NCBI RefSeq assembly: GCF_007747215.1
Contig: NZ_CP036273.1
Span: 6,556,322 to 6,620,321 of the forward strand
Direction: 5' to 3'
Length of the DNA: 64,000 nucleotides
Source: Urbifossiella limnaea
GTDB lineage: Bacteria > Planctomycetota > Planctomycetia > Gemmatales > Gemmataceae
The position numbers and the translations under genes are program-made. The notes under the pieces are model-generated. The model was given only the letters and a program-made list of their open reading frames with translations. It was not told the DNA's origin and did no database searches. Shown piece after piece: positions 16,865-25,084 of the stretch; the first letter of the stretch is position 1; each line of letters starts with the position of its first letter.

Positions 16865-18184
16865 ATGACCGCCGTCGAGCAAGAGAAGACCGGCCTCGGC
16901 AACTACTTCATCGCCAACTACCCGCCGTTCTCGTTCTGGAAGCCGGCGCACGTCGCCGCCGCCCGCGACGTGCTGAACGCGCCGCCCACGCCGGGCACCC
17001 CGCTCGGGCTGTACCTCCACATCCCGTTCTGCCGCAAGCGCTGCAAGTTCTGCTACTTCCGCGTCTACACCGACAAGAACGCCAAGGACATCGAGACGTA
17101 CCTCGGCGCCCTCACGAAGGAAGTGGAACTGCTGGCCGCGACGCCGGTCGTGGGCGGCCGGCCGCTCGACTACGTGTACTTCGGCGGCGGTACGCCGTCG
17201 TACCTCAGCGCCGCCCAACTCGACAGCCTGATGACGCGGCTGAAGCAGATCATGCCGTGGGACCAGGCCCGCGAGGTGACGTTCGAGTGCGAGCCCGGCA
17301 CGCTCCAGCGGCACAAGCTCGAAACGCTCCGCGCCCAGGGTGTCACCCGGCTGTCACTCGGCGTCGAGAACTTCAAGGCGGAGATTCTGCAGTACAACGG
17401 CCGCGCCCACCTCGAAGAAGAAATCGACCGGGCCTACGGCTGGGCGCGCGAGATCGGCTTCCCGCAGATCAACATCGACCTGATCGCCGGCATGGTCGGC
17501 GAGGACTGGGACAACTGGAAGCGGTGCGTCGAGCGGACCATCGGCCTCGCCCCGGACTGCGTGACGATCTACCAGATGGAGCTGCCGTACAACACGGTGT
17601 TCTCGAAGGAACTGACCGTGATCGGCAACGACGAGCCGAGCCTCGGCGTGGCCGACTGGCCGACGAAACGGGCGTGGACGAAGTACGCCTTCGCCGAGCT
17701 CGAAAAGGCCGGCTACACCGTGTCGAGCGCCACGACGGTGGTGAAGGACGCGAGCAAGACGAAGTTCGTGTACCGCGAGGCGCTGTGGCGCGGGGCCGAC
17801 ATGTTCGGCGCCGGCGTGGCGTCGTTCGGGCACGTCAACGGCGTCCACCTCCAGAACCTCGACACCTGGGAGACCTACACCGAGGCGCTGGCGAAGGGCG
17901 AGCTGCCGCTGGGGCGGGCGTTCCCGACGGTGGAGCGCGACCGGCTGGTGCGCGAGGTGGTGCTGCTGCTGAAGACCGGCAAGCTGGACGTGGGCTACTT
18001 CCGCGCCAAGTACGGCGTGGACATCCGCGACACGTTCCGCGAGGCGTTCGCCAAGCTCGAAGCCGACGGCTGGCTGACGGTCGGCGCCGAGTCGGTGGAC
18101 TGCACCCGCGACGGCCTGATCCAGATCGACCGCCACCTGCCGGCGTTCTTCGACCCGCAGTACGTGAACGCCCGATACACCTGA
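16865..18184 (+). CDS. HemW/coproporphyrinogen-oxidase-like radical SAM protein
   Basis: 439 residues from MTAVEQEKTGLGNYF; upstream frame is not coding-like. HIPFCRKRCKFCYF (about 54-67) gives the CxxxCxxC cluster motif of radical SAM enzymes, and YFGGGTPSYL (about 107-116) is the glycine-rich SAM-binding motif of the HemN/HemW group. The fourth Cys of HemN (CxC) is absent, replaced by Tyr, so true oxygen-independent coproporphyrinogen oxidase activity is doubtful. A HemN-like C-terminal domain follows (about 350-439). The next gene, after a large inverted repeat, is a GcvH-like lipoyl protein, which suggests a modification or electron-transfer partnership (inference). No heme-pathway gene is nearby. 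Confidence 0.85.
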   Translation: MTAVEQEKTGLGNYFIANYPPFSFWKPAHVAAARDVLNAPPTPGTPLGLYLHIPFCRKRCKFCYFRVYTDKNAKDIETYLGALTKEVELLAATPVVGGRPLDYVYFGGGTPSYLSAAQLDSLMTRLKQIMPWDQAREVTFECEPGTLQRHKLETLRAQGVTRLSLGVENFKAEILQYNGRAHLEEEIDRAYGWAREIGFPQINIDLIAGMVGEDWDNWKRCVERTIGLAPDCVTIYQMELPYNTVFSKELTVIGNDEPSLGVADWPTKRAWTKYAFAELEKAGYTVSSATTVVKDASKTKFVYREALWRGADMFGAGVASFGHVNGVHLQNLDTWETYTEALAKGELPLGRAFPTVERDRLVREVVLLLKTGKLDVGYFRAKYGVDIRDTFREAFAKLEADGWLTVGAESVDCTRDGLIQIDRHLPAFFDPQYVNARYT

Positions 18185-18200
18185 CCCGCCCGAAGCCAAG

Positions 18201-18292
18201 ATTTTAGACAGGATAACCGGATGAACGGGAGACCGATCCGAAGACACCGTCTTGGTTCGGTCTCCCGTTCATCCGGTTATCCTGTCTAAAAT
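18201..18292. repeat. Perfect 36-bp inverted repeat (palindromic element)
   Basis: Arms 18201-18236 and 18257-18292 are perfect reverse complements with a 20-nt loop that itself begins CCGAAGAC and contains AAGAC/GTCTT. The element fills the gap between the radical SAM stop (16 bp away) and the GcvH-like start (9 bp away). Its sequence differs from the surrounding DNA, with lower G+C. A second element of the same design is at 43177-43265. It could be a mobile palindromic unit or a transcript-level control hairpin. Confidence 0.85.
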
Positions 18293-18301
18293 TCGGAAAT
18301 C

Positions 18302-18772
18302 ATGCCCGACGCTCTCACCTTCCTGATGGGGAACCACCCGGCCGAGCTGCCGGGGGACCGCCTCTACTGCAAGAACCACATGTGGTGCCAGCCCACGCCC
18401 GACGGCCCGCTGCGGGTCGGGTTCAGCAGCTACGCCGTGCGGCTCATGCAGGACGTGTACTTCCTCGAATGGCGCACCGACCCGGGCCTCGTCACGCTCA
18501 AGCAGGAGATCGGCTTCATCGAGACGCAGAAGGCCACGTCCGGCCTGTACGCGCCGCTCGCGGGCCGCGTCCTGCGCTTCAACCCGGCGCTGCTGACGGA
18601 CCCGTCCGGGATCAACGCCGACCCCTACGGCGCCGGCTGGCTGTTCGAGATCGACGCCGACCCGACCGGGCACACGCTCGACGTGGCGGGCTACTACGCG
18701 CACCTCGAAGCCGGCTGGGAGGCGACCCAGCGAATGCTCAAGGGGCAGGTCAACAGCATCGAGGATGAGTAA
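18302..18772 (+). CDS. GcvH-like lipoyl-domain protein
   Basis: 156 residues. ETQKATSGLYAPLAGRV (74-90) matches the lipoyl-lysine region of glycine cleavage H protein, with K77 as the likely lipoylated residue. INADPYGAGWLFEI (104-117) matches the conserved H-protein C-terminal motif. It is longer than classic GcvH (about 125-130) at the N-terminus, and its start LYCKNHMW replaces the usual HEW motif. No gcvT or gcvP lies nearby; instead the neighbour is a HemW-like radical SAM gene. It may be a H-like lipoyl carrier for another pathway, as known for some lipoate-binding proteins of sulfur metabolism. Role here is inference. A strong hairpin follows the stop. Confidence 0.85.
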   Translation: MPDALTFLMGNHPAELPGDRLYCKNHMWCQPTPDGPLRVGFSSYAVRLMQDVYFLEWRTDPGLVTLKQEIGFIETQKATSGLYAPLAGRVLRFNPALLTDPSGINADPYGAGWLFEIDADPTGHTLDVAGYYAHLEAGWEATQRMLKGQVNSIEDE

Positions 18773-18776
18773 CGAA

Positions 18777-18809
18777 GAACGCCCGGGGGTGGGCGTCCCC
18801 CGGGCGTTC
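18777..18809 (+). terminator. Strong GC hairpin after GcvH-like gene
   Basis: A perfect 13-bp stem (18777-18789 with 18797-18809) and 7-nt loop starts 4 bp after the GcvH-like stop codon. No run of T follows, so it is a terminator-like hairpin, not a classic intrinsic terminator. Confidence 0.6.
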
Positions 18810-18867
18810 CGTGCGAGTCGAACCCCCTGACTACTCACCACGACGTTGAAGCATCGCGGCGGGCCGG

Positions 18868-19082
18868 CCGCCGGGTTTTCAGGCCAACGGCCTGACAGCC
18901 CTCAGCCCAGGGCAACGCCCTGGGTTCGCGGCACGAACCACCCCCAGCCTGAAGGGCTGGGAGCCGGCTCGCAGGCCTTCAGCCTGCACGGCCATTCGCA
19001 CCCCGTACCCAGGGCGGCGGTCGCTGACGCTCCCTTGCCCCGGGTTGAGGGCTGTCAGGCCGTTGGCCTGAAAACCCGGCGG
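18868..19082. repeat. Composite palindromic repeat with nested hairpins
   Basis: This block occupies most of the 340-bp gap 18773-19112. Outer arms 18868-18915 and 19035-19082 are 48-bp reverse complements with two mismatches. Between and inside them are smaller palindromes: 18906-18924 (cccagggc/gccctggg), 18943-18961 (cccagcc/ggctggg) and 18971-18987 (gcaggc/gcctgc). No gene is plausible inside it. The layout resembles a palindrome-rich mobile unit; copies elsewhere in the genome cannot be checked here. Confidence 0.85.
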
Positions 19083-19112
19083 TGCATCGGCGACAGGTCT
19101 TCGAGACCGCGA

Positions 19113-20459
19113 TCACCCGATCAGCTTCTCGACCACCCGGCCTTCGCGGAACAGCTGGATCGGCCGGCCCGTCGTGGTCTGCAGCTCCGTCTTCGGGTCG
19201 ATCCCGAGCTGCTGGAAGATCGTCGCGCCGATGTCGTCCGGCGTCGTCGGGTCGACGTTCGGGGCCATGCCCGAGGCGTCGGTGCTGCCGTGGACGTAGC
19301 CGCGCTTGATCCCGCCGCCGGCCAGCACGCACGCCATCGACCGGGCCCAGTGGTCGCGGCCGGCGTTCTTGTTCACCCGCGGGGTGCGGCCGAACTCGCC
19401 GGCGCACATCACAATCGTGTCGTCCAGCAGCCCGCGCTGCTCCAGGTCGGCGACCAGCGCCGCCAGCACCGTGTCGAGCGTCGGCATCAGCCGGGTCTTG
19501 TGGGCCTGGAACGTCTGGCTGTGCGTGTCCCAGCCGCCGATGCTCACGGTGGCGAACCGCACCCCGGCCTCGATCAGCCGGCGGGCGGCGAGGGCGCTCT
19601 GGCCGAACGGCGTGCTGCCGTAGCTCTCGCGCACCGCGGCGGTCTCGCTGGCCAGGTCGAACGCCTTCTTCGTCTTGTCGGAGCGGAGGATGTCCAGCGC
19701 CTGCTGGTGGAACGTGTCGAGGCCGTCCACGAGTTCGCTGCTGCGGTCCACGGAGCGGAAGCCGTTGTCGAGGTTCCGCAGCAGGCGGTCGCGGTTCTCC
19801 AGGTCCGTCAGGGTGATGCGGGTGCCGTCGAGGCTGATGCCGCGGACGCGGAAGCTCGGGGCGCCGCCCGGCCGCCCGGCCGCGGCCCCGCCGCCGCCGT
19901 TCCCCTCGATGACGAACGGGTTGTACCCGGTGCCGAGGTAGCCCGACAGGCTCGCCACGTTCCCCTGGCCGAAGGTGACGTACGGGGGCACGCCGACCTC
20001 GGTGGTCAGCAGCTTCGACGCCAGCGAGCCCATCGACGGGTACTGCAGCGCGGCGGTCGGCTTGTTGCCGCTGGTCATGAAGACCGTGGCCGGGCTGTGG
20101 CTCGGGATGGTGTGGTACAGCGACCGGACGACGCTGACCTTGTTCCCCTGCCGGGCCATCTTGGGCAAGGTCTCGGCGAACTGCATGCCGGCGGCGGTGG
20201 TGGGGATGGACTTGAACTCGCCGCGGATGCCCTCGGGGGCGTCGGGCTTGTTGTCCCACATGTCGATGGTGGCGGGGCCGCCGCTGAGCCACACGAGGAT
20301 GACGCCCTTGGCGCGGGCCGCGGGGCGTTCCGCCGGCTTCGCGCGGGCTTCCGACGCGAGGACGCTCGGGAGCGTGAGGCCGAGGAGGCCGGCGCTGCCG
20401 ATGGTCAGCATGTCGCGGCGGTGGAAGCCCTCGCAGTCGGTCCGGGTCAGGTCGGCCAT
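19113..20459 (-). CDS. DUF1501 family protein (alkaline-phosphatase-like fold), exported
   Basis: 448 residues. The N-terminus FHRRDMLTIGSAGLLGLTLPSVL is a Tat-type signal with an RRDM core. VILVWLSGGPATIDMWDNKPDAP is the DUF1501 N-terminal signature, GGWDTH and GEFGRTPRVN are further family motifs, and GRDHW lies near the C-terminus. The family belongs to the alkaline-phosphatase/sulfatase clan by fold; its substrate is unknown and, in planctomycetes, it nearly always accompanies DUF1549/DUF1553 genes. That holds here: the DUF1549/DUF1553 gene lies 53 bp upstream on the same strand and the two form an operon. Confidence 0.9.
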   Translation of the reverse strand: MADLTRTDCEGFHRRDMLTIGSAGLLGLTLPSVLASEARAKPAERPAARAKGVILVWLSGGPATIDMWDNKPDAPEGIRGEFKSIPTTAAGMQFAETLPKMARQGNKVSVVRSLYHTIPSHSPATVFMTSGNKPTAALQYPSMGSLASKLLTTEVGVPPYVTFGQGNVASLSGYLGTGYNPFVIEGNGGGGAAAGRPGGAPSFRVRGISLDGTRITLTDLENRDRLLRNLDNGFRSVDRSSELVDGLDTFHQQALDILRSDKTKKAFDLASETAAVRESYGSTPFGQSALAARRLIEAGVRFATVSIGGWDTHSQTFQAHKTRLMPTLDTVLAALVADLEQRGLLDDTIVMCAGEFGRTPRVNKNAGRDHWARSMACVLAGGGIKRGYVHGSTDASGMAPNVDPTTPDDIGATIFQQLGIDPKTELQTTTGRPIQLFREGRVVEKLIG

Positions 20460-20512
20460 CGCTCGGTCTCCGGGTCGGGGTTACAGGCGAGTCTGATTCG
20501 GGGGTATCGGGC

Positions 20513-22912
20513 TCAGTGATTCAGGATGAACTCGCGGGTGTTGATCAGCGCCCACACCAGGTCCGTGGTCGCCTCCAGGCGCGTCCGCGCCGCCCGCACG
20601 TGGGTCAGCGACGACGCCTTCTCGTCGGCCGTCGGCCGCCGGCTCAGCGTCGCCAGGAACGCCTCCTCCACCAGCTCCTCGTCGCTCAGCTTGGCCTTCG
20701 CCAGCTGCTGCACGCGGCCGGTGCCGGCGGCCAGCTTGTTCGAGATCGTCGGGTCGGTCATGCGGAACAGCGTCTGCGGCAGGGCGGGCTCGGCCGAGCG
20801 CTCGCAGTCGCAGGCGGTCGTGCGCGGCGGCCGGCCGAAGATGCGGAGGGCGTAGGCCACGTTGCCGTTCAGGCGGCTGGAGCCCACCTCCACCATCTTC
20901 GTCCCCGCGGGGGCCGCGTCCTGACCCGCGAACTGCTCGTCCACCCCCAGGGCGCTGTTCAGCACGTCCACCACCTGCTCCGCCAGCAGCGGGCGGATGT
21001 AGCTGTGGCTGAAGTTGTTCTTGTCGAACTTGTTCGAGTCGTTGGTCTGGAACGACAGCCCGTAGGTGCGGCTCAGCAGGACCGTGCGCTCCAGCTTCCG
21101 CACGTCGTAGCCGGACTTCACGAAGGAGTCGGCGAGCGCGTCCAGCAGCTTCGCGTTCGTCGGCGGGTTGGCCAGCGAGAAGTCGTCCACCGGGTTCACC
21201 AGCCCGACGCCGAAGTAGTGCGCCCACACCCGGTTCACGAAGCTCTTGGCGAAGAACGGGTTGGTCGGGCTCGTGACCCACTCGGCCAGCTTCACCCGCG
21301 GGTCGTCGCCGCCGACGAACACCACCCGCTCGCCGCCGAGCACCCGGGCCGGGGCGATCTTGTTCGTGCCGGGGTTCTTCGCCTGCTTCACCTGGGCGGA
21401 GTTGAAGACCTCCTTCACGAGCAGGAACTGGTTGTTCGCCTTCTTCCCGCCCGCCTCGGCGGCGGTCTTGCGGTCGGCGTTCTCCTTCGCCGCGGCGTCC
21501 TTCACCGCCGGGGCGCTGTACTGGTTGTTGGCGAACGTGACGGTGCCGAAGATGTTGGCGAAGCCCCAGTAGTCTTCCTGCGTCCAGCGGTCGGTGGGGT
21601 GCTTGTGGCACTGGGCGCACTCGAGCCGCACGCCGAGGAACGCGGCCGCGACCTTCTCGCTCCAGGCCTCCACGGGCTGGGCCTGCTGGCGCCGCCAGAA
21701 CAAGTCCAGCGTCGGCTTGTTCGGGTAGTCGGTGCCGTACCCGTTCGTCTTTTCCGCCTGCTCGTCCACCCGGCGGGTGAACGCCACCCACTCCTCCGGC
21801 GCCCTCCCGTCCAGGCTCGTGGCCGTCAGGATGTCGCGGACGGTCTTGTCGTAGGCCACGTTGTCCTGCACCCGCTTGCGGAGCCAGTCGTGCCACATCT
21901 GGCTGCGGCGCTGGGCGGTGTTCTGCGGCTGCTCCAGGGCGGTCGTGTTGTTGCCGGTGATGTCCGAGAGCTTCGTCGCCCACACGGCGGCGTGGAGCGG
22001 GTGGGCCAGCAGCTTGTCCACCAGCTTCTCGCGCTTCCGCGGGTCCGGGTCGGCGGCGAACGCCTTCACCTCGGCCGCGGTCGGCAGCTGGGCGATGGTG
22101 TCGATCGTCACGCGGCGGAGGAACACCTCGTCGGACGCGGGGCCGGACGGCGTCATGTTCAGCAGCCGCAGCTTGTCGAACACGAGGCCGTCGACGAAGT
22201 TCGCCGGCTGCGGGAAGGTGGCGGGCGCGCCGGGGGCCGGCACGATGACCCGCAGCGCGACCACGGCCCCGCGGTAGAGGATCGTCAGCCCGGCGTCGCC
22301 CGGCTGGCGGGCCGTGACCCGGCCGACGGCGTCCACGCTGGCGATGGCCTCGTCGCTGATCTTGAAGTCGCAGAACGGGGTGATGTCTTCGCTGGTGCCG
22401 TCGGCGAAGGTGGCGGTCACCTTCACCTGCCGGCTCTGGTCGGCGGCGACGACGGCGAAGTTGTCGGGGGTGACGGTGAGCTTGGCGATGGCGCCGCTGC
22501 CGGGCGTCCAGCGGGCGCCGCCGGCGACCCACTCGCGGAACACGGCGTACACCCAGCTGTCGCGGCCGAAGCGCATCCCGCCGTCGTGGGCCACGGAGCC
22601 GACCGCCTTTTGCAGCAGCAGGCTGTCGTGCGGCTGGAGCACGTTGACGCGGCGGCCGAGGTTGTCGCGGGTGAGGGCGGCGTGGTCCATCGCGGGTTCG
22701 TAGCCGAACAGCGACAGGCGGAAGCCGTTCTTCCCCTGGAACGAGCCGTGGCAGCCGCCGGTGTTGCAGCCGGCCTTCGAGAGCAGGCCCATGACGTGCC
22801 GCTCGAAGTCGACGTGCCGGAGGGTGCCGCCGGTGGGCAGCGTGACGTCGGCGCGGGCGGCGGGGGCCAGCGCACAAACGAGAGCGGCGGCGAGGAGCCG
22901 GGGGGTGGTCAT
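20513..22912 (-). CDS. DUF1549/DUF1553 exported protein with Ig-like and cytochrome-like motifs
   Basis: 799 residues with a signal peptide (MTTPRLLAAALVCALAPAARA). CNTGGCHG near residue 50 and LECAQCHKH mid-protein are CxxxxCH/CxxCH motifs of the cytochrome-type kind. Residues about 145-230 form a bacterial Ig-like (Big_2) beta domain (VKVTATFADGTSEDITP). DUF1549 follows (about 250-460, with TIDTIAQLPTAAEVKAF), and DUF1553 occupies the C-terminal half (VTSPTNPFFAKSFVNRVWAHYF). The domains are planctomycete-specific, surface-associated and uncharacterised. It starts the operon that includes the downstream DUF1501 gene. Confidence 0.9.
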   Translation of the reverse strand: MTTPRLLAAALVCALAPAARADVTLPTGGTLRHVDFERHVMGLLSKAGCNTGGCHGSFQGKNGFRLSLFGYEPAMDHAALTRDNLGRRVNVLQPHDSLLLQKAVGSVAHDGGMRFGRDSWVYAVFREWVAGGARWTPGSGAIAKLTVTPDNFAVVAADQSRQVKVTATFADGTSEDITPFCDFKISDEAIASVDAVGRVTARQPGDAGLTILYRGAVVALRVIVPAPGAPATFPQPANFVDGLVFDKLRLLNMTPSGPASDEVFLRRVTIDTIAQLPTAAEVKAFAADPDPRKREKLVDKLLAHPLHAAVWATKLSDITGNNTTALEQPQNTAQRRSQMWHDWLRKRVQDNVAYDKTVRDILTATSLDGRAPEEWVAFTRRVDEQAEKTNGYGTDYPNKPTLDLFWRRQQAQPVEAWSEKVAAAFLGVRLECAQCHKHPTDRWTQEDYWGFANIFGTVTFANNQYSAPAVKDAAAKENADRKTAAEAGGKKANNQFLLVKEVFNSAQVKQAKNPGTNKIAPARVLGGERVVFVGGDDPRVKLAEWVTSPTNPFFAKSFVNRVWAHYFGVGLVNPVDDFSLANPPTNAKLLDALADSFVKSGYDVRKLERTVLLSRTYGLSFQTNDSNKFDKNNFSHSYIRPLLAEQVVDVLNSALGVDEQFAGQDAAPAGTKMVEVGSSRLNGNVAYALRIFGRPPRTTACDCERSAEPALPQTLFRMTDPTISNKLAAGTGRVQQLAKAKLSDEELVEEAFLATLSRRPTADEKASSLTHVRAARTRLEATTDLVWALINTREFILNH

Positions 22913-23006
22913 GACGAACGGCGCCTGGCAGGAGCGGGCGGCGGGTGCGAGCGGGCCGGTGGGAAGGCAATCGGCTTATCGGTATTCAACCCGTGCGAGT
23001 CCCCAA

Positions 23007-23035
23007 AGTATCGTCCCGTGTTCGGGAAAGTGCAA
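23007..23035 (-). promoter_or_regulatory. Possible promoter for the DUF1549/DUF1501 operon with embedded palindrome
   Basis: On the minus strand TTGCAC (23035-23030) and GATACT (23012-23007) are 17 bp apart, a sigma70-like layout with weak matches. The spacer holds the palindrome TCCCGAACACGGGA (23014-23027), a possible operator. It lies about 95 bp upstream of the DUF1549 start. Position and symmetry are seen directly; promoter activity is inference. Confidence 0.3.
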
Positions 23036-23110
23036 GAAAAATGAGCGGCGTCGTTTCCCGTTTCTGGCACGGAAGTTGCGCCGCCAGATGCACATCGATT
23101 CCGCTCGGAT

Positions 23111-23590
23111 TCACCTCGCAACCTCGACGTGTGGCCGGAGTTGATCGACGAGTTGCCAGGCGTTCGGGGTGGCGCCGTGGAGGAACACCCACCCCGCCCC
23201 ATCGAATCGCACCCACCAGCCCAGCAGCCCCCGCCGGCCGCGGGACTCCGTCAGCGACCGCAGTGCGCCCACGGGCCGGGTGACACACCCCCGGGCGGGC
23301 GCCTCGATCACCACCTCTGCCCCGTCGAACGCGAACCGGGTGACGGTCAGCCGCGGCAGCCGCCACCACTGCCAGTAGCCGATGCCGACGAACACTCCCA
23401 GAATCGCTAGCCCGGCGGGGAGGCAGATCCACAACTCGGGACTGTCCTTCCGCCGTGGGCCGACGGCGAGCAGCCCGACGAGGATCATACCCCCGCCCAT
23501 GAGCAGTAACGGGAACGCGACCGACACCACGAGGGCCGCCTCGGCGAGGCGGTCCAGGACCGGGGTCGGCGCTCGTTCTCCGCGGAGCAT
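23111..23590 (-). CDS. Small hypothetical membrane protein
   Basis: 159 residues from MLRGERAPTPVLD at 23590; the longer open frame upstream overlaps pth and is rejected. Two transmembrane segments (about 17-42 and 52-72) are followed by a C-terminal soluble part rich in Arg, Trp and Gly. There is no recognised domain, although the two-helix-plus-beta-tail layout is common for membrane proteins with a PH-like tail. It begins 5 bp after the pth stop codon, so the two are almost certainly in one transcript, but no functional link is clear. Confidence 0.7.
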   Translation of the reverse strand: MLRGERAPTPVLDRLAEAALVVSVAFPLLLMGGGMILVGLLAVGPRRKDSPELWICLPAGLAILGVFVGIGYWQWWRLPRLTVTRFAFDGAEVVIEAPARGCVTRPVGALRSLTESRGRRGLLGWWVRFDGAGWVFLHGATPNAWQLVDQLRPHVEVAR

Positions 23591-23595
23591 CGCCT

Positions 23596-24222
23596 TTATA
23601 CCTCCGGCTCGGCGGGGCGCGAGAGCTTCGGCTTCTTCTCCTTCTTCGGCTGCTGCGGGTCGTCGCCGCCGTTGAACCGGTTCATGCACTCCTCGACGCC
23701 CGCCGTCGCCCACACCACCGCCGCCTGCGCCGCCTTCGCCACCGCGTCCGCGGCCGCGGCGCGCTCGGCCGGCTTGAACCGGCTCAGCACGAAATCGACC
23801 GCCTCGCCCTCCGCCGGCTGACCCACGCCGATCCGCAGCCGGGCGTAGCCGTCGGTGCCGAGCTGGTCCTGGATGTTGCGCAGGCCGTTCTGCCCGCCGT
23901 GGCTCCCCTTCGCCCGCACCCGCAGCTTCCCCAGCGGCAGGTTGAAGTCGTCGCAGACCACCAGCAGTTGCTCGACGGTCAGCTTGTAGAAGTCGAGGAC
24001 GGCGCGGACGCTGCGGCCGCTGAGGTTCATGAACGTGAGCGGCTTCACGAGCAGCACGGCCTCGCCGCCCTCCTGCCGCTCGGCGACGAACGCCTCGAAC
24101 TTCTCGCGGAACGGCGACGTGCCCGGCGCCGCGGCGAGGTAGTCGATCACGTCGAAGCCGACGTTGTGGCGGGTGCCGGCGTACTTGGGCCCGGGGTTGC
24201 CGAGGCCGACGATGAGCTTCAT
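23596..24222 (-). CDS. pth: Peptidyl-tRNA hydrolase
   Basis: 208 residues. GLGNPGPKYAGTRHNVGF (6-23) carries the catalytic His and substrate-binding Asn; FMNLSGRSV and DDFNLPLGKLRVRAKGSHGG follow, all standard Pth motifs. It removes the peptide from stalled peptidyl-tRNA in the cytoplasm. The C-terminus is a Lys/Glu/Pro-rich tail (about 185-208) longer than in E. coli (194 residues). The rplY-like gene is upstream on the same strand, a typical pairing in bacteria, and a hairpin repeat lies between the two. Confidence 0.95.
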   Translation of the reverse strand: MKLIVGLGNPGPKYAGTRHNVGFDVIDYLAAAPGTSPFREKFEAFVAERQEGGEAVLLVKPLTFMNLSGRSVRAVLDFYKLTVEQLLVVCDDFNLPLGKLRVRAKGSHGGQNGLRNIQDQLGTDGYARLRIGVGQPAEGEAVDFVLSRFKPAERAAAADAVAKAAQAAVVWATAGVEECMNRFNGGDDPQQPKKEKKPKLSRPAEPEV

Positions 24223-24245
24223 GGGAGGTGTCGGTGGCTCGGGGC

Positions 24246-24295
24246 TTTGCCGCTTGCGGCTTAGCGCTGGGCAGCGCTAAGCCGCAAGCGGCAAA
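24246..24295. repeat. Hairpin repeat, GCCGCTTGCGGC family, copy 1
   Basis: Arms 24246-24268 and 24273-24295 are perfect 23-bp reverse complements with a 4-nt loop. It sits between the rplY stop (10 bp away) and the pth start (23 bp away). Related hairpins lie at 26510-26561 and 28210-28258, so this is a dispersed family that may also act as a terminator or transcript stabiliser. Confidence 0.85.
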
Positions 24296-24305
24296 ACCCG
24301 GCTCC

Positions 24306-24959
24306 TTACTTCTTCTTCTTGTCGTCGTCGGCCTCGTCGTCGGCCTTCTTCTCCTTCTTGATCACCTCGGGGCCGGTGCCCGGCTCGGGGACCACCGCGA
24401 CCGCCGGCTCGGCGCCCGGCAGCTTCAGCTGCACCACCACGGCCTCCGGCGCTTCCAGCACCGTCACGCCGGCCGGGAGCGCCAGCTCGCGGACGTGGAT
24501 CGGCGCGCCGAGCGTCAGCCCGGTGATGTCGATGCGGATCGACTCGGGGATGGCCGTCGGGCTGCACTCGACGTGCAGCGTGTGCAGCGGCTGGTCGAGC
24601 ACGCCGCCGCCGGTCTGCTTCGGGCTGTTCCGCAGCTCGACCGGGATCGTCACCCGCACCCGGTCCGACGCCGACACGCGGGCGAAGTCCACGTGCAGCA
24701 TGTGCCGGCCGAGGTGGTCCCACTGCAGGTCGCGGACCAGCACCGTCTCCGTCTTCCCGCCGACGTCCAGGTTCAGGACGCGGGCGTGCTGGACGCGGAT
24801 CAGCCGGTCGAGCTCGTCGGCGGCGACGGACACGGCCACGTTGGCCTCCTTGTGCCCGTACACGATCGCCGGGACGCGCCCGGCCTTGCGGAGCTTGCCG
24901 GCTTGGCGGCTGCCGGACCCCGTGCGGGGTTCGGCCTTCAGCGTCGCGGTCTCGGCCAT
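24306..24959 (-). CDS. rplY: 50S ribosomal protein L25/CTC family
   Basis: 217 residues from MAETATLKAEPRTGSG; the longer open frame to 26291 is a shadow of the sigma-factor gene. The N-terminal L25 domain (about 1-90, KLRKAGRVPAIVYGHKE and LDVGGKTETVLVRDLQWDHLGRHMLHVDF) binds 5S rRNA, and a C-terminal beta domain of the Ctc/TL5 type follows (ESIRIDITGLTLGAPIHV). The last 30 residues are a Lys/Asp/Glu tail ending KKKK. It precedes pth on the same strand, the usual order for this pair in many bacteria. The gene name follows the L25 convention. Confidence 0.93.
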   Translation of the reverse strand: MAETATLKAEPRTGSGSRQAGKLRKAGRVPAIVYGHKEANVAVSVAADELDRLIRVQHARVLNLDVGGKTETVLVRDLQWDHLGRHMLHVDFARVSASDRVRVTIPVELRNSPKQTGGGVLDQPLHTLHVECSPTAIPESIRIDITGLTLGAPIHVRELALPAGVTVLEAPEAVVVQLKLPGAEPAVAVVPEPGTGPEVIKKEKKADDEADDDKKKK

Positions 24960-25084
24960 GTCGTGCCCCCGGCGGCCGGCTACCCTCCCGCGTGCGCGGT
25001 ACTCTCGCCGGCCGGAGTGATGGAAAACGAACGCGGAGCGGCCGAACGGGCCGCTCCGGCGCACGTGCTGAATAGCACGGGTAA

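Noticed and set aside
16865-18184. Calling the radical SAM protein HemN (oxygen-independent coproporphyrinogen oxidase)
   Set aside because: The fourth cysteine of the HemN CxxxCxxCxC motif is replaced and no heme-pathway gene is nearby, so only HemW/coproporphyrinogen-oxidase-like is given.
18302-18772. Calling the lipoyl protein gcvH outright
   Set aside because: The lipoyl region fits, but the N-terminal HEW motif is missing, the protein is longer and no glycine-cleavage genes are near, so only GcvH-like is supported.
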